A stretch of 64,000 nucleotides of DNA from Streptococcus pluranimalium (GCF_002953735.1 NZ_CP025536.1:1928001-1992000); one strand, 5' to 3'; numbered from the stretch's first letter, positions 32,095 to 40,371 are shown. The notes: generated by a model from the sequence alone, not told the origin. Numbers and translations are program-made.

Positions 32095-34914
32095 ATGTTT
32101 AAGAACGAAATTAAGGGTCATGGTACTATTAAGAAGTTGCGTACTGGTGCTGTTGTATCGGTGTTGGCTCTGTCTGTTGCAGGTGTTAGTGGGGTAGTTA
32201 GTGCTGATGAGGTTACTGCTACCGATGCAAGTACTGTTGTAACTGCTGAAGCTAGTGAGGGGGTTAGTGAACCTATCTTGGTTGAGACTCCTAAGGTTAC
32301 AGATGCTGATGTTGCTAGTGCTAAGGTTGTCGCTACTGAGGCTAATCAGGCTGTAACTACTCAAGAGAGTGTTGTAACTAACGCTGAGAATGCAGTTGTT
32401 ACGAATGATGCTACGGTTACTGATTTGAATAAACAAATCGAAGAGGTTAATACGGTTACACTTGAGGTTGTTGAGGAAGCTGAGGCTGATGCGACTAGTG
32501 CTGAGAGTAACTTGGCAACTGCTAATGAAACTGTAACAAGTGCTGAGGCTAGTTTGGCTGATGCTTCTTCTAAAGTAGAAGCTCAAGGGGGTGTAGTTTC
32601 TGATGCTCAGGCTGAGGCTAATAAGACTGCTAGTGCAGTTGCGGATGCTGAGAAAAAAGTTGAAGGGCTTTCAACTGCTACTGATACGGCTAAATTAGAG
32701 CAAGATTTTGATAATTTAACTACAAAAGTAGCAGAAGATGCGACTAATGTACAGTCGGCGAAGGATGCTCTTGATGCAGCTAAATTGGCTGAAACAAATA
32801 AAGAACAAGCTATCGAAGACCAGAAAGTTGTTGTAGCTGATGCTGAAAAAGTTGTTGATGATACTGCAAAAGATTACTCTGATGCTATAAATGCTCAAAA
32901 AGGTCCTCAAGCAACTGAGGATTCTGCTAAGTCTACTCTTGACGAAGCTAAGAAGGGGACAACTATTACTGAGACAGTCAAGGTTGGTGAGACTACAACT
33001 GTAACATCTAGTGGGGCTAGTTTGAAAGCAGGAACTGCTGTTTCTAGTGATGGAAATAACGGACTATTTATTAATCAAGAGTATATTGACGCTATTAAGG
33101 CTCTTGCGAATGGTACTGGTTCTGTTCAGGCTGTCAAGGACGCTATTAAGAAAGGTGATGAGTTCGGTAACTCTTTAGATCTCTTATCTTCTCCAGGTAA
33201 TTCAGGTTACGAAGCTTGGATGGAAATGATGGGGTACACTTTTTCTAATACGGATTCAGTTACTAAGTTGTCTCCGAGTGCTCTGACAGATGCTCAGTTG
33301 ACGGATTTGGCGTTGTTCTATACTGCTTTGGTGAATGATGTTCGTTCTAAGGTTGGGACAAACTTGTTAACCGTTACTGATGAAAGTGTTGCCGAGGCTA
33401 AGAAGGTTATTTCTAGTATCTTTAGTGGGGTATTCCCTGCTTATAGTGGTATGGGGGATAGTCAGCGTTCTGCTAGTGGTTTTTGGTCAACTACGCAGGA
33501 GGATTTTGATGGCACTGGTATGGAGGATGTATCTAATGTCGTTAAAGGCTTAGATTCTTCATCTAATACTATTATTGGTCAGTTACCTGCTCATTATGGA
33601 AATTATGCTAATTTTGATGGTCGTATGCAGACAATGGCTGAGCTTAAGGGTAAAGTCTTGGCTATTGTAGGTGAACAGCTATATACTATTAAAGGTCGAG
33701 GAAGTGTTGGAGAAGCCTATGGTGGTGTCGATGGTGTTAGGTCTGAGAACTTTGAGTTAGCTTTGGAGGTCTTGGGTCTTAGGGGTAGTGCTAGTACGGT
33801 AGGTCTTGGTTTTGAGTTTACTGATTTATCCAATGGAATGGTTCAGAAAGCTCCTTCATCTTATGTTGTATTAGGAAATGCTGATGGTAGTGCTATCGAT
33901 AATCCTTATTTAGATTTGGTTGATGCTGAGACTACTGTAACTCCTATCTACGAAACTAAAACACGTACAGTTATTGACCAAGCTAAAGTTGATGAAGCAC
34001 AAAAAGCCTATGATGAAGCTGTAAAAGCTAATCAAGTAGCTAAGGATACAGTAGCAGAAAAAGAAACTGCTTATAATGATGCTCAAACTAAATTCGAGAC
34101 AGCTCAGAAACAACTTGCAGATCTACAGAATGGTACAGTAGATATTCCATCTCTTGAGCAGGCTGTAAAAGATGCTGAAACTCAACTTGTGAAAGACCAA
34201 GCATCTCTTCAGACTGTTAAAGAAACACTTGCTTTGGCTAAGGCTAGTGCAGCAGACCGTGCTAAGGCTTTGGAAATTGCTAAGTCTGAACTCGCTGATG
34301 CAAAAACTGCCAATAAGGTAGCTCAAGGGGTATTATCTAAAGAAAAAGAAACTTTAGAGGTACTTACTAAGGCTAAGGAAGTTGCTACTATGGCTCTTGC
34401 TGATGCTAAGTCTAAACAGGCGACTGCTCAGACAGTGTTTGATACTGCTAGTGCTAAGGCTAGCGACCTTGCAAATAAATTGGCGAATAAAGAAACTGTA
34501 TTGGCTGATTTGAATACTAAGCTCGCTGATGCTACTGCTAAGTCTAGTGTTCTTCGTGCAGAGCTTGAAACTGCTAAGGAACTCCTTGAAACCTTGAAGG
34601 CTGATGCGAATGCTAAGAATGCTGAGTATATCCGTATCTTGGGCTTGAAAGCTGAGCAGGACAAAGCTGAGGCTGAGGTCGGAACTAGTCAGGTCGTTAA
34701 TAATAAAAACGTTTCTTCTCAAACTAACCAATCCGTATACAACAAAGCTATTACAGCGAAAATAACCCAAAATATTGTTAGTCGCCATCAGGCAGGTAAA
34801 ACAAGCTATCAAGCTAATCTACCAAAGACAGGAGATGAGAGTTCACTGTTTGGAATTATGGGAGTTAGTTTATTATTAGGCCTTGGTTTTGTTGGTAAGC
34901 GAAGAAAGGTATAA
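32095..34914 (+). CDS. LPXTG surface protein with SEC10/PgrA surface-exclusion-like domain
   Basis: The 939-residue protein is secreted and wall-anchored: an N-terminal signal peptide (GVSGVVSADE cleavage region), a long Ala/Glu/Lys/Thr-rich coiled coil (about 45-270), a central globular domain (about 285-590), a second coiled coil (about 600-880), then LPKTGDES, a membrane helix and KRRKV. The central part (TALVNDVRSKVGTN, MAELKGKVL, SVGEAYGG) resembles the SEC10/PgrA surface-exclusion domain of conjugative plasmids, which reduces transfer into cells already carrying the plasmid. ATG 32095 is preceded by AAAGGAG. Codon use is markedly GCT/GTT-rich compared with the neighbours. Adhesion or biofilm functions are also possible. 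Confidence 0.85.
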   Translation: MFKNEIKGHGTIKKLRTGAVVSVLALSVAGVSGVVSADEVTATDASTVVTAEASEGVSEPILVETPKVTDADVASAKVVATEANQAVTTQESVVTNAENAVVTNDATVTDLNKQIEEVNTVTLEVVEEAEADATSAESNLATANETVTSAEASLADASSKVEAQGGVVSDAQAEANKTASAVADAEKKVEGLSTATDTAKLEQDFDNLTTKVAEDATNVQSAKDALDAAKLAETNKEQAIEDQKVVVADAEKVVDDTAKDYSDAINAQKGPQATEDSAKSTLDEAKKGTTITETVKVGETTTVTSSGASLKAGTAVSSDGNNGLFINQEYIDAIKALANGTGSVQAVKDAIKKGDEFGNSLDLLSSPGNSGYEAWMEMMGYTFSNTDSVTKLSPSALTDAQLTDLALFYTALVNDVRSKVGTNLLTVTDESVAEAKKVISSIFSGVFPAYSGMGDSQRSASGFWSTTQEDFDGTGMEDVSNVVKGLDSSSNTIIGQLPAHYGNYANFDGRMQTMAELKGKVLAIVGEQLYTIKGRGSVGEAYGGVDGVRSENFELALEVLGLRGSASTVGLGFEFTDLSNGMVQKAPSSYVVLGNADGSAIDNPYLDLVDAETTVTPIYETKTRTVIDQAKVDEAQKAYDEAVKANQVAKDTVAEKETAYNDAQTKFETAQKQLADLQNGTVDIPSLEQAVKDAETQLVKDQASLQTVKETLALAKASAADRAKALEIAKSELADAKTANKVAQGVLSKEKETLEVLTKAKEVATMALADAKSKQATAQTVFDTASAKASDLANKLANKETVLADLNTKLADATAKSSVLRAELETAKELLETLKADANAKNAEYIRILGLKAEQDKAEAEVGTSQVVNNKNVSSQTNQSVYNKAITAKITQNIVSRHQAGKTSYQANLPKTGDESSLFGIMGVSLLLGLGFVGKRRKV

Positions 34915-34917
34915 TTT

Positions 34918-35871
34918 ATGAAAAAGGGTTCTCTTTGGGTGCTAAGTGTACTAGCTGGAACAATCGTCCTCTTTAGTGTGATGATTATTGGTTATTATAT
35001 TCTAAAAAGTAGTAATGAACCAGTTGCGACCACAGTAACAAATCAATTAGCTACAAAAGCAAGTGAAACAAGTTCTACAACAACTACCTCGACTACTAAG
35101 GAAACTACAACAACTACTTCATCTACAGAGAATATAACAGAACTCGTTTCAGAACAAGGAATGAATATTTCTGAAATGAAACGTGGGAATTTTTCCAGCA
35201 TTCAAGGAACTTGGTTTGCTAGTGATGGCGCTAAATTCATAATAGCTTCAGATGGAAGTGTTAATGAGGTACAATACATTACTGATATCCGAGAAACAGT
35301 TCCAGATGGTAGTATAGCCACAGCATACCTAGTTAATAAATCAAATGTTGGTAAATCGTATTTGTTATCCTTTAGATTAGCTAGTTCTGGTAGCAAAGAG
35401 CCTGAATGCATAGTATTGTTCGACGATGACGATAATAATGGCTCGTCAGGTCAGACCTATTATAGAGATTTATCAGCTAGTTCTGAGCAAGACATTCCAA
35501 CAGCTACTGAAAAAGATTATATGATGGCTTATGCTATTGATACTATTGAAAAGTATCGAAAGGATGTCAATAAATCACTGGTAGAGAGAAAAGATTATAT
35601 TGCTGATAGTTTTACTTCTAAGGATAATAGTTATTATCTCGAAACAGTAGATTATATTCTTAATCAATCAGCAGTGGACGGAATAAAATCATATGATTCC
35701 ACAACTGACAGTATAACAGACCTTCAGTACACAAAAGATACCATAACATTTACATTGAATTATACAACGACAACAAATTATACTGATGGTAGACCAAGTA
35801 CTACTGACTCATTTACAAGATACTATACGTTAAAATATGTTGATGGAGTTTTTCTAATTGAGAAGTTCTAG
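34918..35871 (+). CDS. Membrane-anchored protein with DUF6287-like domain
   Basis: The 317-residue protein has an N-terminal membrane helix (about residues 7-28) acting as an uncleaved anchor, then a Thr/Ser-rich linker (about 40-75) and an extracellular domain. The segment MKRGNFSSIQGTWFASDGAKF resembles the start of DUF6287 domains of streptococcal lipoproteins. The last 110 residues may form a second small domain ending KYVDGVFLIEKF. It lies 3 bases behind the surface protein gene, so both are one operon and presumably act together at the cell surface. The function is unknown. Confidence 0.72.
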   Translation: MKKGSLWVLSVLAGTIVLFSVMIIGYYILKSSNEPVATTVTNQLATKASETSSTTTTSTTKETTTTTSSTENITELVSEQGMNISEMKRGNFSSIQGTWFASDGAKFIIASDGSVNEVQYITDIRETVPDGSIATAYLVNKSNVGKSYLLSFRLASSGSKEPECIVLFDDDDNNGSSGQTYYRDLSASSEQDIPTATEKDYMMAYAIDTIEKYRKDVNKSLVERKDYIADSFTSKDNSYYLETVDYILNQSAVDGIKSYDSTTDSITDLQYTKDTITFTLNYTTTTNYTDGRPSTTDSFTRYYTLKYVDGVFLIEKF

Positions 35872-35904
35872 GATCTGAGTATAACGATTTCTTACAAGCC
35901 ACAT

Positions 35905-35940
35905 AAAAAATCTTCTTACTTAATTGTAGGAAGATTTTTT
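35905..35940 (+). terminator. Terminator of the surface-protein operon
   Basis: ATCTTCTTAC / GTAGGAAGAT form a 10-bp stem with one G-U pair, a 6-base loop, and A- and T-runs on either side. Confidence 0.8.
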
Positions 35941-35952
35941 TCATTCTCAATA

Positions 35953-35973
35953 TTTGTTCAAAATTTGTTCAAA
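35953..35973. repeat. 21-bp direct repeat, right copy (possible integrase arm site)
   Basis: This is identical to 25936-25956. It lies 93 bases inside attR, while the left copy lies 42 bases inside attL. Confidence 0.6.
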
Positions 35974-36065
35974 AACAATTATTTTCATACACCCGACTAT
36001 ATGGAAAAACCTTGATTTAACGCCATTTATGTTTTATATTTTTACTTATTTTAACGCAAAATCGG

Positions 36066-36080
36066 CTGTAGGGGGCATCT
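36066..36080. mobile_element. attR: 15-bp copy of the tRNA-Lys 3' end
   Basis: CTGTAGGGGGCATCT repeats the attL core exactly. Directly behind it the chromosomal sequence resumes with a terminator that would have served the tRNA gene before insertion. Confidence 0.88.
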
Positions 36081-36091
36081 AACTCAACAGA

Positions 36092-36117
36092 AAAAAGCCC
36101 TAGAAATAGGGCTTTTC
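36092..36117. terminator. Terminator beyond attR, originally that of tRNA-Lys
   Basis: AAAGCCCTA / TAGGGCTTT form a stem with a GAAA tetraloop and runs of A and T on both sides. Being just behind attR, it was probably the native terminator of the tRNA-Lys transcript. It now also faces the minus-strand island. Confidence 0.8.
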
Positions 36118-36146
36118 GTGTGTCTTGAAATGGGTTTGTTGCGATT

Positions 36147-36428
36147 TTAAATATCGTCATACTTTTTACTATTGTTATCAAGGACTGTCTCTATCTTTGT
36201 TCTAAATTGTCCCTTTATAGCTGTATCTAACTGTCCTGATATTGCTGTGATACTGGCTTTTGCAGTACTAGCTTTTGTATCAATTTCCTCATTGTATTTT
36301 GAAACAATGCTTCTTCGTCTACTTTTTTTACGAGGTGCATGGACATTGGTCACTAACATTTTATCAAGTTCTTTTTTAACATCTTTTAAATCTTTTTTTC
36401 CTATAACAAAATCTCCTACTACTCCCAC
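36147..36428 (-). CDS. Small helical protein, possible T7SS lipase partner 2
   Basis: The 93-residue protein is not matched to a known family. It is basic, with a patch HAPRKKSRRRS in its middle, and otherwise helical. It starts at a GTG (36428) preceded by AAGGAG 7 bases upstream. It is the last gene of the lipase cluster. Type VII-secreted LXG and TslA-type toxins are encoded with small helical partner proteins that bind the targeting domain, and this gene is well placed for that role. This is inference from context. Confidence 0.6.
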   Translation of the reverse strand: MGVVGDFVIGKKDLKDVKKELDKMLVTNVHAPRKKSRRRSIVSKYNEEIDTKASTAKASITAISGQLDTAIKGQFRTKIETVLDNNSKKYDDI

Positions 36429-36453
36429 TCTTAAACTCCTTCTAGTTATAATA

Positions 36454-36843
36454 TTAAAGTTGACGTTTTTCTTTCTGTATCTCTTCTAAAGTTTGTTCTA
36501 TAGCATATCTCTCTTTGACATAAGTCTGTTTTCTTTCTTCTTCGAGATCCAAAAGATTTCGACGTTCATTGTCATACTCTGTATCCAATTCTATTTGAAA
36601 TGATTCTATAATTTGATTCATTAGATGAAAAGATTCTTCATTAATGACATCGTCCTGTCTTAAACTATAATTGGTTGCTTCATAGGTTTCCTGCAATAAT
36701 GCCTCTAATTCAGATCGTCTAGAATCCAGTTCACAAAATTGTTCACTAATACTATTAGAATGGTTATAATAATCATCTTCTAATTGCTCTAACTCTAATT
36801 GTTTTTTCCTCAGAGCTCGCTGTAAATCATCTAACTTTTCCAT
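36454..36843 (-). CDS. Coiled-coil protein, possible T7SS lipase partner 1
   Basis: The 129-residue protein is nearly all coiled coil, with a very high Glu/Leu/Gln content (LRKKQLELEQLEDDYYN, ELDSRRSELEALLQETYE). It overlaps the end of the lipase gene by 13 bases, a strong sign of coupled synthesis. Its make-up resembles DUF3958-like helical partners of type VII LXG toxins, though I cannot confirm the family. A role in binding the toxin's C-terminal helical domain is inferred. Confidence 0.65.
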   Translation of the reverse strand: MEKLDDLQRALRKKQLELEQLEDDYYNHSNSISEQFCELDSRRSELEALLQETYEATNYSLRQDDVINEESFHLMNQIIESFQIELDTEYDNERRNLLDLEEERKQTYVKERYAIEQTLEEIQKEKRQL

Positions 36844-38066
36844 TTCTTAAAATCTCCGGCTAATTCACTATCCTTAGCAAGCATTGTCTCAATTCCAGAT
36901 TGAATATCACTTCTTAAAGTGGTATAGGTCGTTACCAGATTGTCTGCTTTTGTCACTTTTTTATTAAAATGGGTCTCTGTCTTTGTCACAATACTATCAT
37001 AGGTAACGCCGCCTGCTTCATAAGCCTCTGCTAACTCTGCTTCTGTGAGTTCGCTAACTCCAAATGGCATGATTTTAGTTGTATTCCAAAGTTCTTCAGC
37101 TTCTTTAACAGCCGCATTTGCAGTAGATTCAATCTCCTCTAAAGCAGTTTCAGCAGTAGTGGCTAGTCCATTAGAGATAACAGTAGCCTGCTCAGCATCT
37201 AGAAAGATTTTTTCATGTGAGCTTAGCCCTTTTCCTGATTTTTGAAAGTTTTTCTTAACTTGTTTATAAGCATACATACCATTTGCTGTAATATCCAATG
37301 CTTCAGAGTACTCCAACTCCATTTTGGAAGTGGTGTCTAATAACTTTAACGATCCATCAGCATTATACTGATAACCACCCCATAAATGTTGATTACCGAT
37401 AACAGCTCCAAGATTAATGTTAAAATCGACGTTCTTACTATCAACGTGGTGAACTATCCCAACTGCTTGGTCGCTTCCAGAAGGCAGATACCCAATTGGT
37501 ATAACATCTTTTGCATCAATATAATTTTGAATACGATATTTTAAAGTATCAACTTTTTCTTGTTCTGCTTTTGTTAGAGTACCATAGATATTAGGGCCTT
37601 GATAAAGGTATGCCCCTTTTATACGTGATGGGTCTTTAACTTTAGCTAGTGCATATTGTGCATCCATGGATCCCAGTGAGTGGCCATAAACGACTATACC
37701 TGCATCTTTATACGCATCGTTATCTAAAACAGCATTGAGTGTATTGGCAGAAGAGGTTAATTGTGGAGTAACCCCCTTTATTCCACTAATAATTTTCTCC
37801 ACCATTGGAATATCATTTTCCAACCAATCCACGTCGGCGCCTTCTTCTCCTGGACCTTCTGACCCTCTATAAATGACGGAAACTTCTTTTTTATCAGGAC
37901 TTTGAACAACATAAGCTTTTTGACCATTCTCATCAGTAACTACTTCTCGAACGGTACCAATTTCTTTTGCTCTTTTTTGTTCCCCAACAATTATCTTTTC
38001 ACCCTCGTAGTATTCTTTATATTCTACACCAGCTATTAATCGCCTTTCATAATCACTATAGACCAT
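36831..38066 (-). CDS. Lipase-domain protein with C-terminal helical region (TslA-like candidate toxin)
   Basis: The 411-residue protein has an N-terminal alpha/beta-hydrolase domain with the nucleophile elbow GHSLGS (Ser130) in VVYGHSLGSMDAQYAL, a likely acid Asp187 (DAKDVIP) and a candidate His (His227 in NQHLWGGY, or His206-207). Residues about 250-411 are helical, Ala/Glu/Thr-rich, without a signal peptide. This reversed order, enzyme first and LXG-like helices last, is that of the S. aureus type VII lipase toxin TslA. It is flanked by a DUF1310 membrane protein 2 bases upstream and two small helical proteins downstream, fitting an immunity and partner set. No T7SS core genes lie in the window. 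Confidence 0.75.
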   Translation of the reverse strand: MVYSDYERRLIAGVEYKEYYEGEKIIVGEQKRAKEIGTVREVVTDENGQKAYVVQSPDKKEVSVIYRGSEGPGEEGADVDWLENDIPMVEKIISGIKGVTPQLTSSANTLNAVLDNDAYKDAGIVVYGHSLGSMDAQYALAKVKDPSRIKGAYLYQGPNIYGTLTKAEQEKVDTLKYRIQNYIDAKDVIPIGYLPSGSDQAVGIVHHVDSKNVDFNINLGAVIGNQHLWGGYQYNADGSLKLLDTTSKMELEYSEALDITANGMYAYKQVKKNFQKSGKGLSSHEKIFLDAEQATVISNGLATTAETALEEIESTANAAVKEAEELWNTTKIMPFGVSELTEAELAEAYEAGGVTYDSIVTKTETHFNKKVTKADNLVTTYTTLRSDIQSGIETMLAKDSELAGDFKKWKS

Positions 38067-38068
38067 TA

Positions 38069-38455
38069 TTACTTCTCCTCAAATAGTGTATTTAAATCCT
38101 TTGAAATTCCACGCTCGCCTATATGAATTTTTTTATCTGGCAAATCGTTCACCAAAGTGTAAGACACCCTATAAGCTAAATTATTATTAACATAAATGTC
38201 AAACATAAGCCCACCCATTGGATTCTTTTTAATTGATTTTTTGTCAATATAATATTCCTTGATTATACCCTTATTGGACAGAGCATTTTTATCGAAATAT
38301 TTTAAATCATCTTCAATAAGATTTTTTACTTCCCGACTTTCAACAATCTCTACCATCTGATTATATTCATATTTTACTTTCAATTTATTTCCTCCTAGTA
38401 CAATACCTACTACTAAAACCAACCCAATAATATATACGCTTTTCTTTGTACTCAT
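38069..38455 (-). CDS. DUF1310 membrane-anchored protein, candidate immunity protein
   Basis: The 128-residue protein has an N-terminal membrane helix (about residues 7-22) and an outside domain with the DUF1310 hallmark KKNPMGGLMFDIYVN (near 78-92). DUF1310 proteins are common in streptococci and have no established function that I know of. The gene lies 2 bases upstream of the lipase-domain gene and a decayed paralog lies before the truncated lipase, so the two gene types travel as pairs. A membrane-held antagonist of an extracellular lipase would fit. This role is inferred. Confidence 0.75.
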   Translation of the reverse strand: MSTKKSVYIIGLVLVVGIVLGGNKLKVKYEYNQMVEIVESREVKNLIEDDLKYFDKNALSNKGIIKEYYIDKKSIKKNPMGGLMFDIYVNNNLAYRVSYTLVNDLPDKKIHIGERGISKDLNTLFEEK

Positions 38456-38505
38456 TATTGTCTCCCTCTATTGTATGAAAAATACTTTTGATTATTTATA
38501 GTATA

Positions 38506-39060
38506 CTAAATAAGATATATATCTGGACTATTATAAATATGTACAGAGTTAATCCGTTTCAGGTCTTTCTTATCTGTAATATCTACAACAGCATATTGAG
38601 CATCCATACCTCCTAACGAATGACCTGCAAGATTTATGTCTGCATTTGGGTATTTTTTCATAATTTCTTTTAAATGTTTTGATGAAGCTGTCAGCTGTGG
38701 CGATACAGCACTGAAATTATGGGGATTTCCAAAATCTTTCATTGCCCAAATATTACTTGCCATGGGGATGTCATTTTCTAACCAATCCAAAGCTACATCT
38801 GCAGGATCACTGAAAATCTCCTGAGGAGATCTTGACCCTCGAAAAAGCACTGTCACCTCTTTAACATCCTCTGCAGAAATATCTATATCATCAACCACAA
38901 CATAAATCTGTTCGCCAGAATGAGAATTATTATCATAAATGTCAGAAACCTTGCCAACGTAGGTATTATTTTTTGTCCAAATCTCATCGCCAACTGAATT
39001 AATATTATTATATTCAGCCATTGCAATCTGAAGATTATCATCCTCTATATAGTTCTTCAT
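38506..39060 (-). pseudogene. Truncated lipase-domain gene
   Basis: The 184-residue reading frame matches the N-terminal half of the neighbouring 411-residue protein: both hold DWLENDIPM, a PQLT(A/S)S segment and the serine elbow (here AGHSLGGMDAQYA, Ser148). It stops at IYNSPDIYLI, equivalent to position 161 of the other protein, before the catalytic Asp and His and without any helical domain. It is therefore most likely a remnant left by recombination or deletion. Its start overlaps the stop of the upstream DUF1310 remnant. The sequences differ too much for a recent duplication. Confidence 0.75.
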
Positions 39061-39446
39061 TATTTAGATTCTCCAAGTTTATTCGAAAGTTCAGAAGAAA
39101 CAACAAGATTCGCATAATGTAGTTTCTCATCTTCATCTTTTATCAAGTTATAACTAATATAGAGATTAGGAGCATCATTTATAATAACTTTTACAACTAT
39201 CCCTCCCATCGGATTGTCGTGTATGCTACTATTTTCAATTTGGTATCTTCTTATAATTCCATTATCAGTTAATGCCCTCTCATCTCTTTGCTTCATAAAC
39301 GATTCATAAATTTTCTTTGCTTCTTCACTATGAGCAATTGCAATCATTTTCTTTTTTTCTGTATGTTGTTTAAAAACCATATAGCCACTTCCTCCTAAAA
39401 CTGTTAATAGTAATATTAATAATACCCAATACTATTGCTTCATCAT
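39060..39446 (-). pseudogene. DUF1310 gene with stop at codon 5
   Basis: From ATG 39446, preceded by AAAGGAG, the frame reads Met-Met-Lys-Gln, then TAG (39432-39434), then continues open through a membrane helix (YWVLLILLLLTVLGGSGY) and a DUF1310 domain with the DNPMGGIVVKVI hallmark to the stop at 39060. Only this one codon breaks it. An internal ATG at 39380 has GGAGG upstream and could give a 106-residue protein lacking the membrane helix. It pairs with the truncated lipase, so both members of this older copy are damaged. Confidence 0.75.
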
Positions 39447-39644
39447 TAACTCCTTTATAATATACAGTAAACAAATTCCTGACCAATTTACTTACAGTAT
39501 ACTACAAATTCTTATTCTTAGATCTTATGACCCTTCTGAAATATATCATAAGCAAAAAAATATGATTAATAGCAGTATATTCTTAAAAATTCTGTTATTT
39601 TCTCACTTCTTTGCTATAATGGTGATAAGAAAGGTTGTGAAACA

Positions 39645-40325
39645 ATGAAAAAATTAGGAATTTTTGGTATCTTACTTTGCACTAGCTTGCTATTAGCTGC
39701 CTGTCAGTCGTCAAATGGTAAACCTGAGTTTGAACCTGCCGATGACAAGGTTGAACAATCAGAGAAGAAAGAAAAGAAAGAGAAATCATCCGAGTCCTCT
39801 TCTGAAGAATCTTCGTCAAGTACCGAAGTATCGTCATCATCGTCAGAAACCTCTCAAGAGACTGATGAAAGTCCTGAGAAAACTGTCGAAGGTTTGCCAA
39901 AAGATGCTAATGAAGCACCAACTGACAAAATCTATGCTACTGGAAATGCTAAGGTTTATTATGTGTCTTATGGTTCAGGTAAGGGCTTTGAAGCTCAAAT
40001 TCCTGATTTTACTGGTTACACACCTGATAAAGTCAAGGAAGTTCTTGGACAACCGCAAGAAGTTCTTGAAAATGATAGCGCCACATCACAAACGTTATTA
40101 GACCAAACAGAACTTGATAACATTAAACGTGCCCTGCAATCTGGTTCGATCACTGAAGAACAAGCCAAAGCTTTCTACATGTATACTGTTGATTTAAATC
40201 AAGCTGTGAAAATGGGAGTACAGCATACTATCTTCACCTATAACAATCGTCAACAAATCCTTGTCTTCGATGAAGGGCAACTCTATTATATGACACCCGA
40301 TACTCAATATTTATCCTTTAAATAA
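39645..40325 (+). CDS. DUF4947 lipoprotein
   Basis: The 226-residue protein begins with a lipoprotein signal peptide and lipobox LLAAC (Cys20). A low-complexity Glu/Lys/Ser linker follows (about 25-80), then a domain with KVYYVSYGSGKGFEAQIPDFTGY that I recognise as DUF4947 of streptococci. It is expected on the outer face of the membrane, and its function is unknown. It is monocistronic with a terminator behind it, oriented away from the lipase island. Confidence 0.8.
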   Translation: MKKLGIFGILLCTSLLLAACQSSNGKPEFEPADDKVEQSEKKEKKEKSSESSSEESSSSTEVSSSSSETSQETDESPEKTVEGLPKDANEAPTDKIYATGNAKVYYVSYGSGKGFEAQIPDFTGYTPDKVKEVLGQPQEVLENDSATSQTLLDQTELDNIKRALQSGSITEEQAKAFYMYTVDLNQAVKMGVQHTIFTYNNRQQILVFDEGQLYYMTPDTQYLSFK

Positions 40326-40327
40326 TC

Positions 40328-40371
40328 AAAAGGCACTAGGGTTCCTTAAGTACTACTCTAGTGTCTTTTTA
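40328..40371 (+). terminator. Terminator after the DUF4947 lipoprotein gene
   Basis: GGCACTAGGG pairs with CTCTAGTGTC across about 16 bases, with two wobble pairs; A-rich before and a T-run after. Confidence 0.7.

Larger units (their letters stand above)
25880..36080. mobile_element. Integrative mobilizable element in tRNA-Lys(CTT)
   Basis: A 10.2-kb element lies between 15-bp direct repeats. From left to right it holds the integrase, a DUF771 protein, a MobT-type relaxase, a probable oriT, a TcpA-like ATPase, two small proteins (all minus strand), then cargo: an unknown gene, an XRE regulator, a large LPXTG protein and a DUF6287-like protein. No VirB4-like ATPase or other mating-pore gene is present, so it probably depends on a helper conjugative element. 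The organisation recalls the Tn916/ICESt3-type MobT elements reduced to mobilisation functions. Confidence 0.85.

Noticed and set aside
31981..32586. 201-codon frame on the minus strand opposite the start of the LPXTG protein gene
   Set aside because: Its Ser/Asn/Leu-rich product mirrors the Ala/Val/Thr-rich codon bias of the surface protein gene; no start signal or domain.
34354..34812. 152-codon and overlapping minus-strand frames opposite the coiled-coil part of the LPXTG protein
   Set aside because: These are a by-product of the GCT-rich repeats on the other strand; low-complexity product with no initiation signal.
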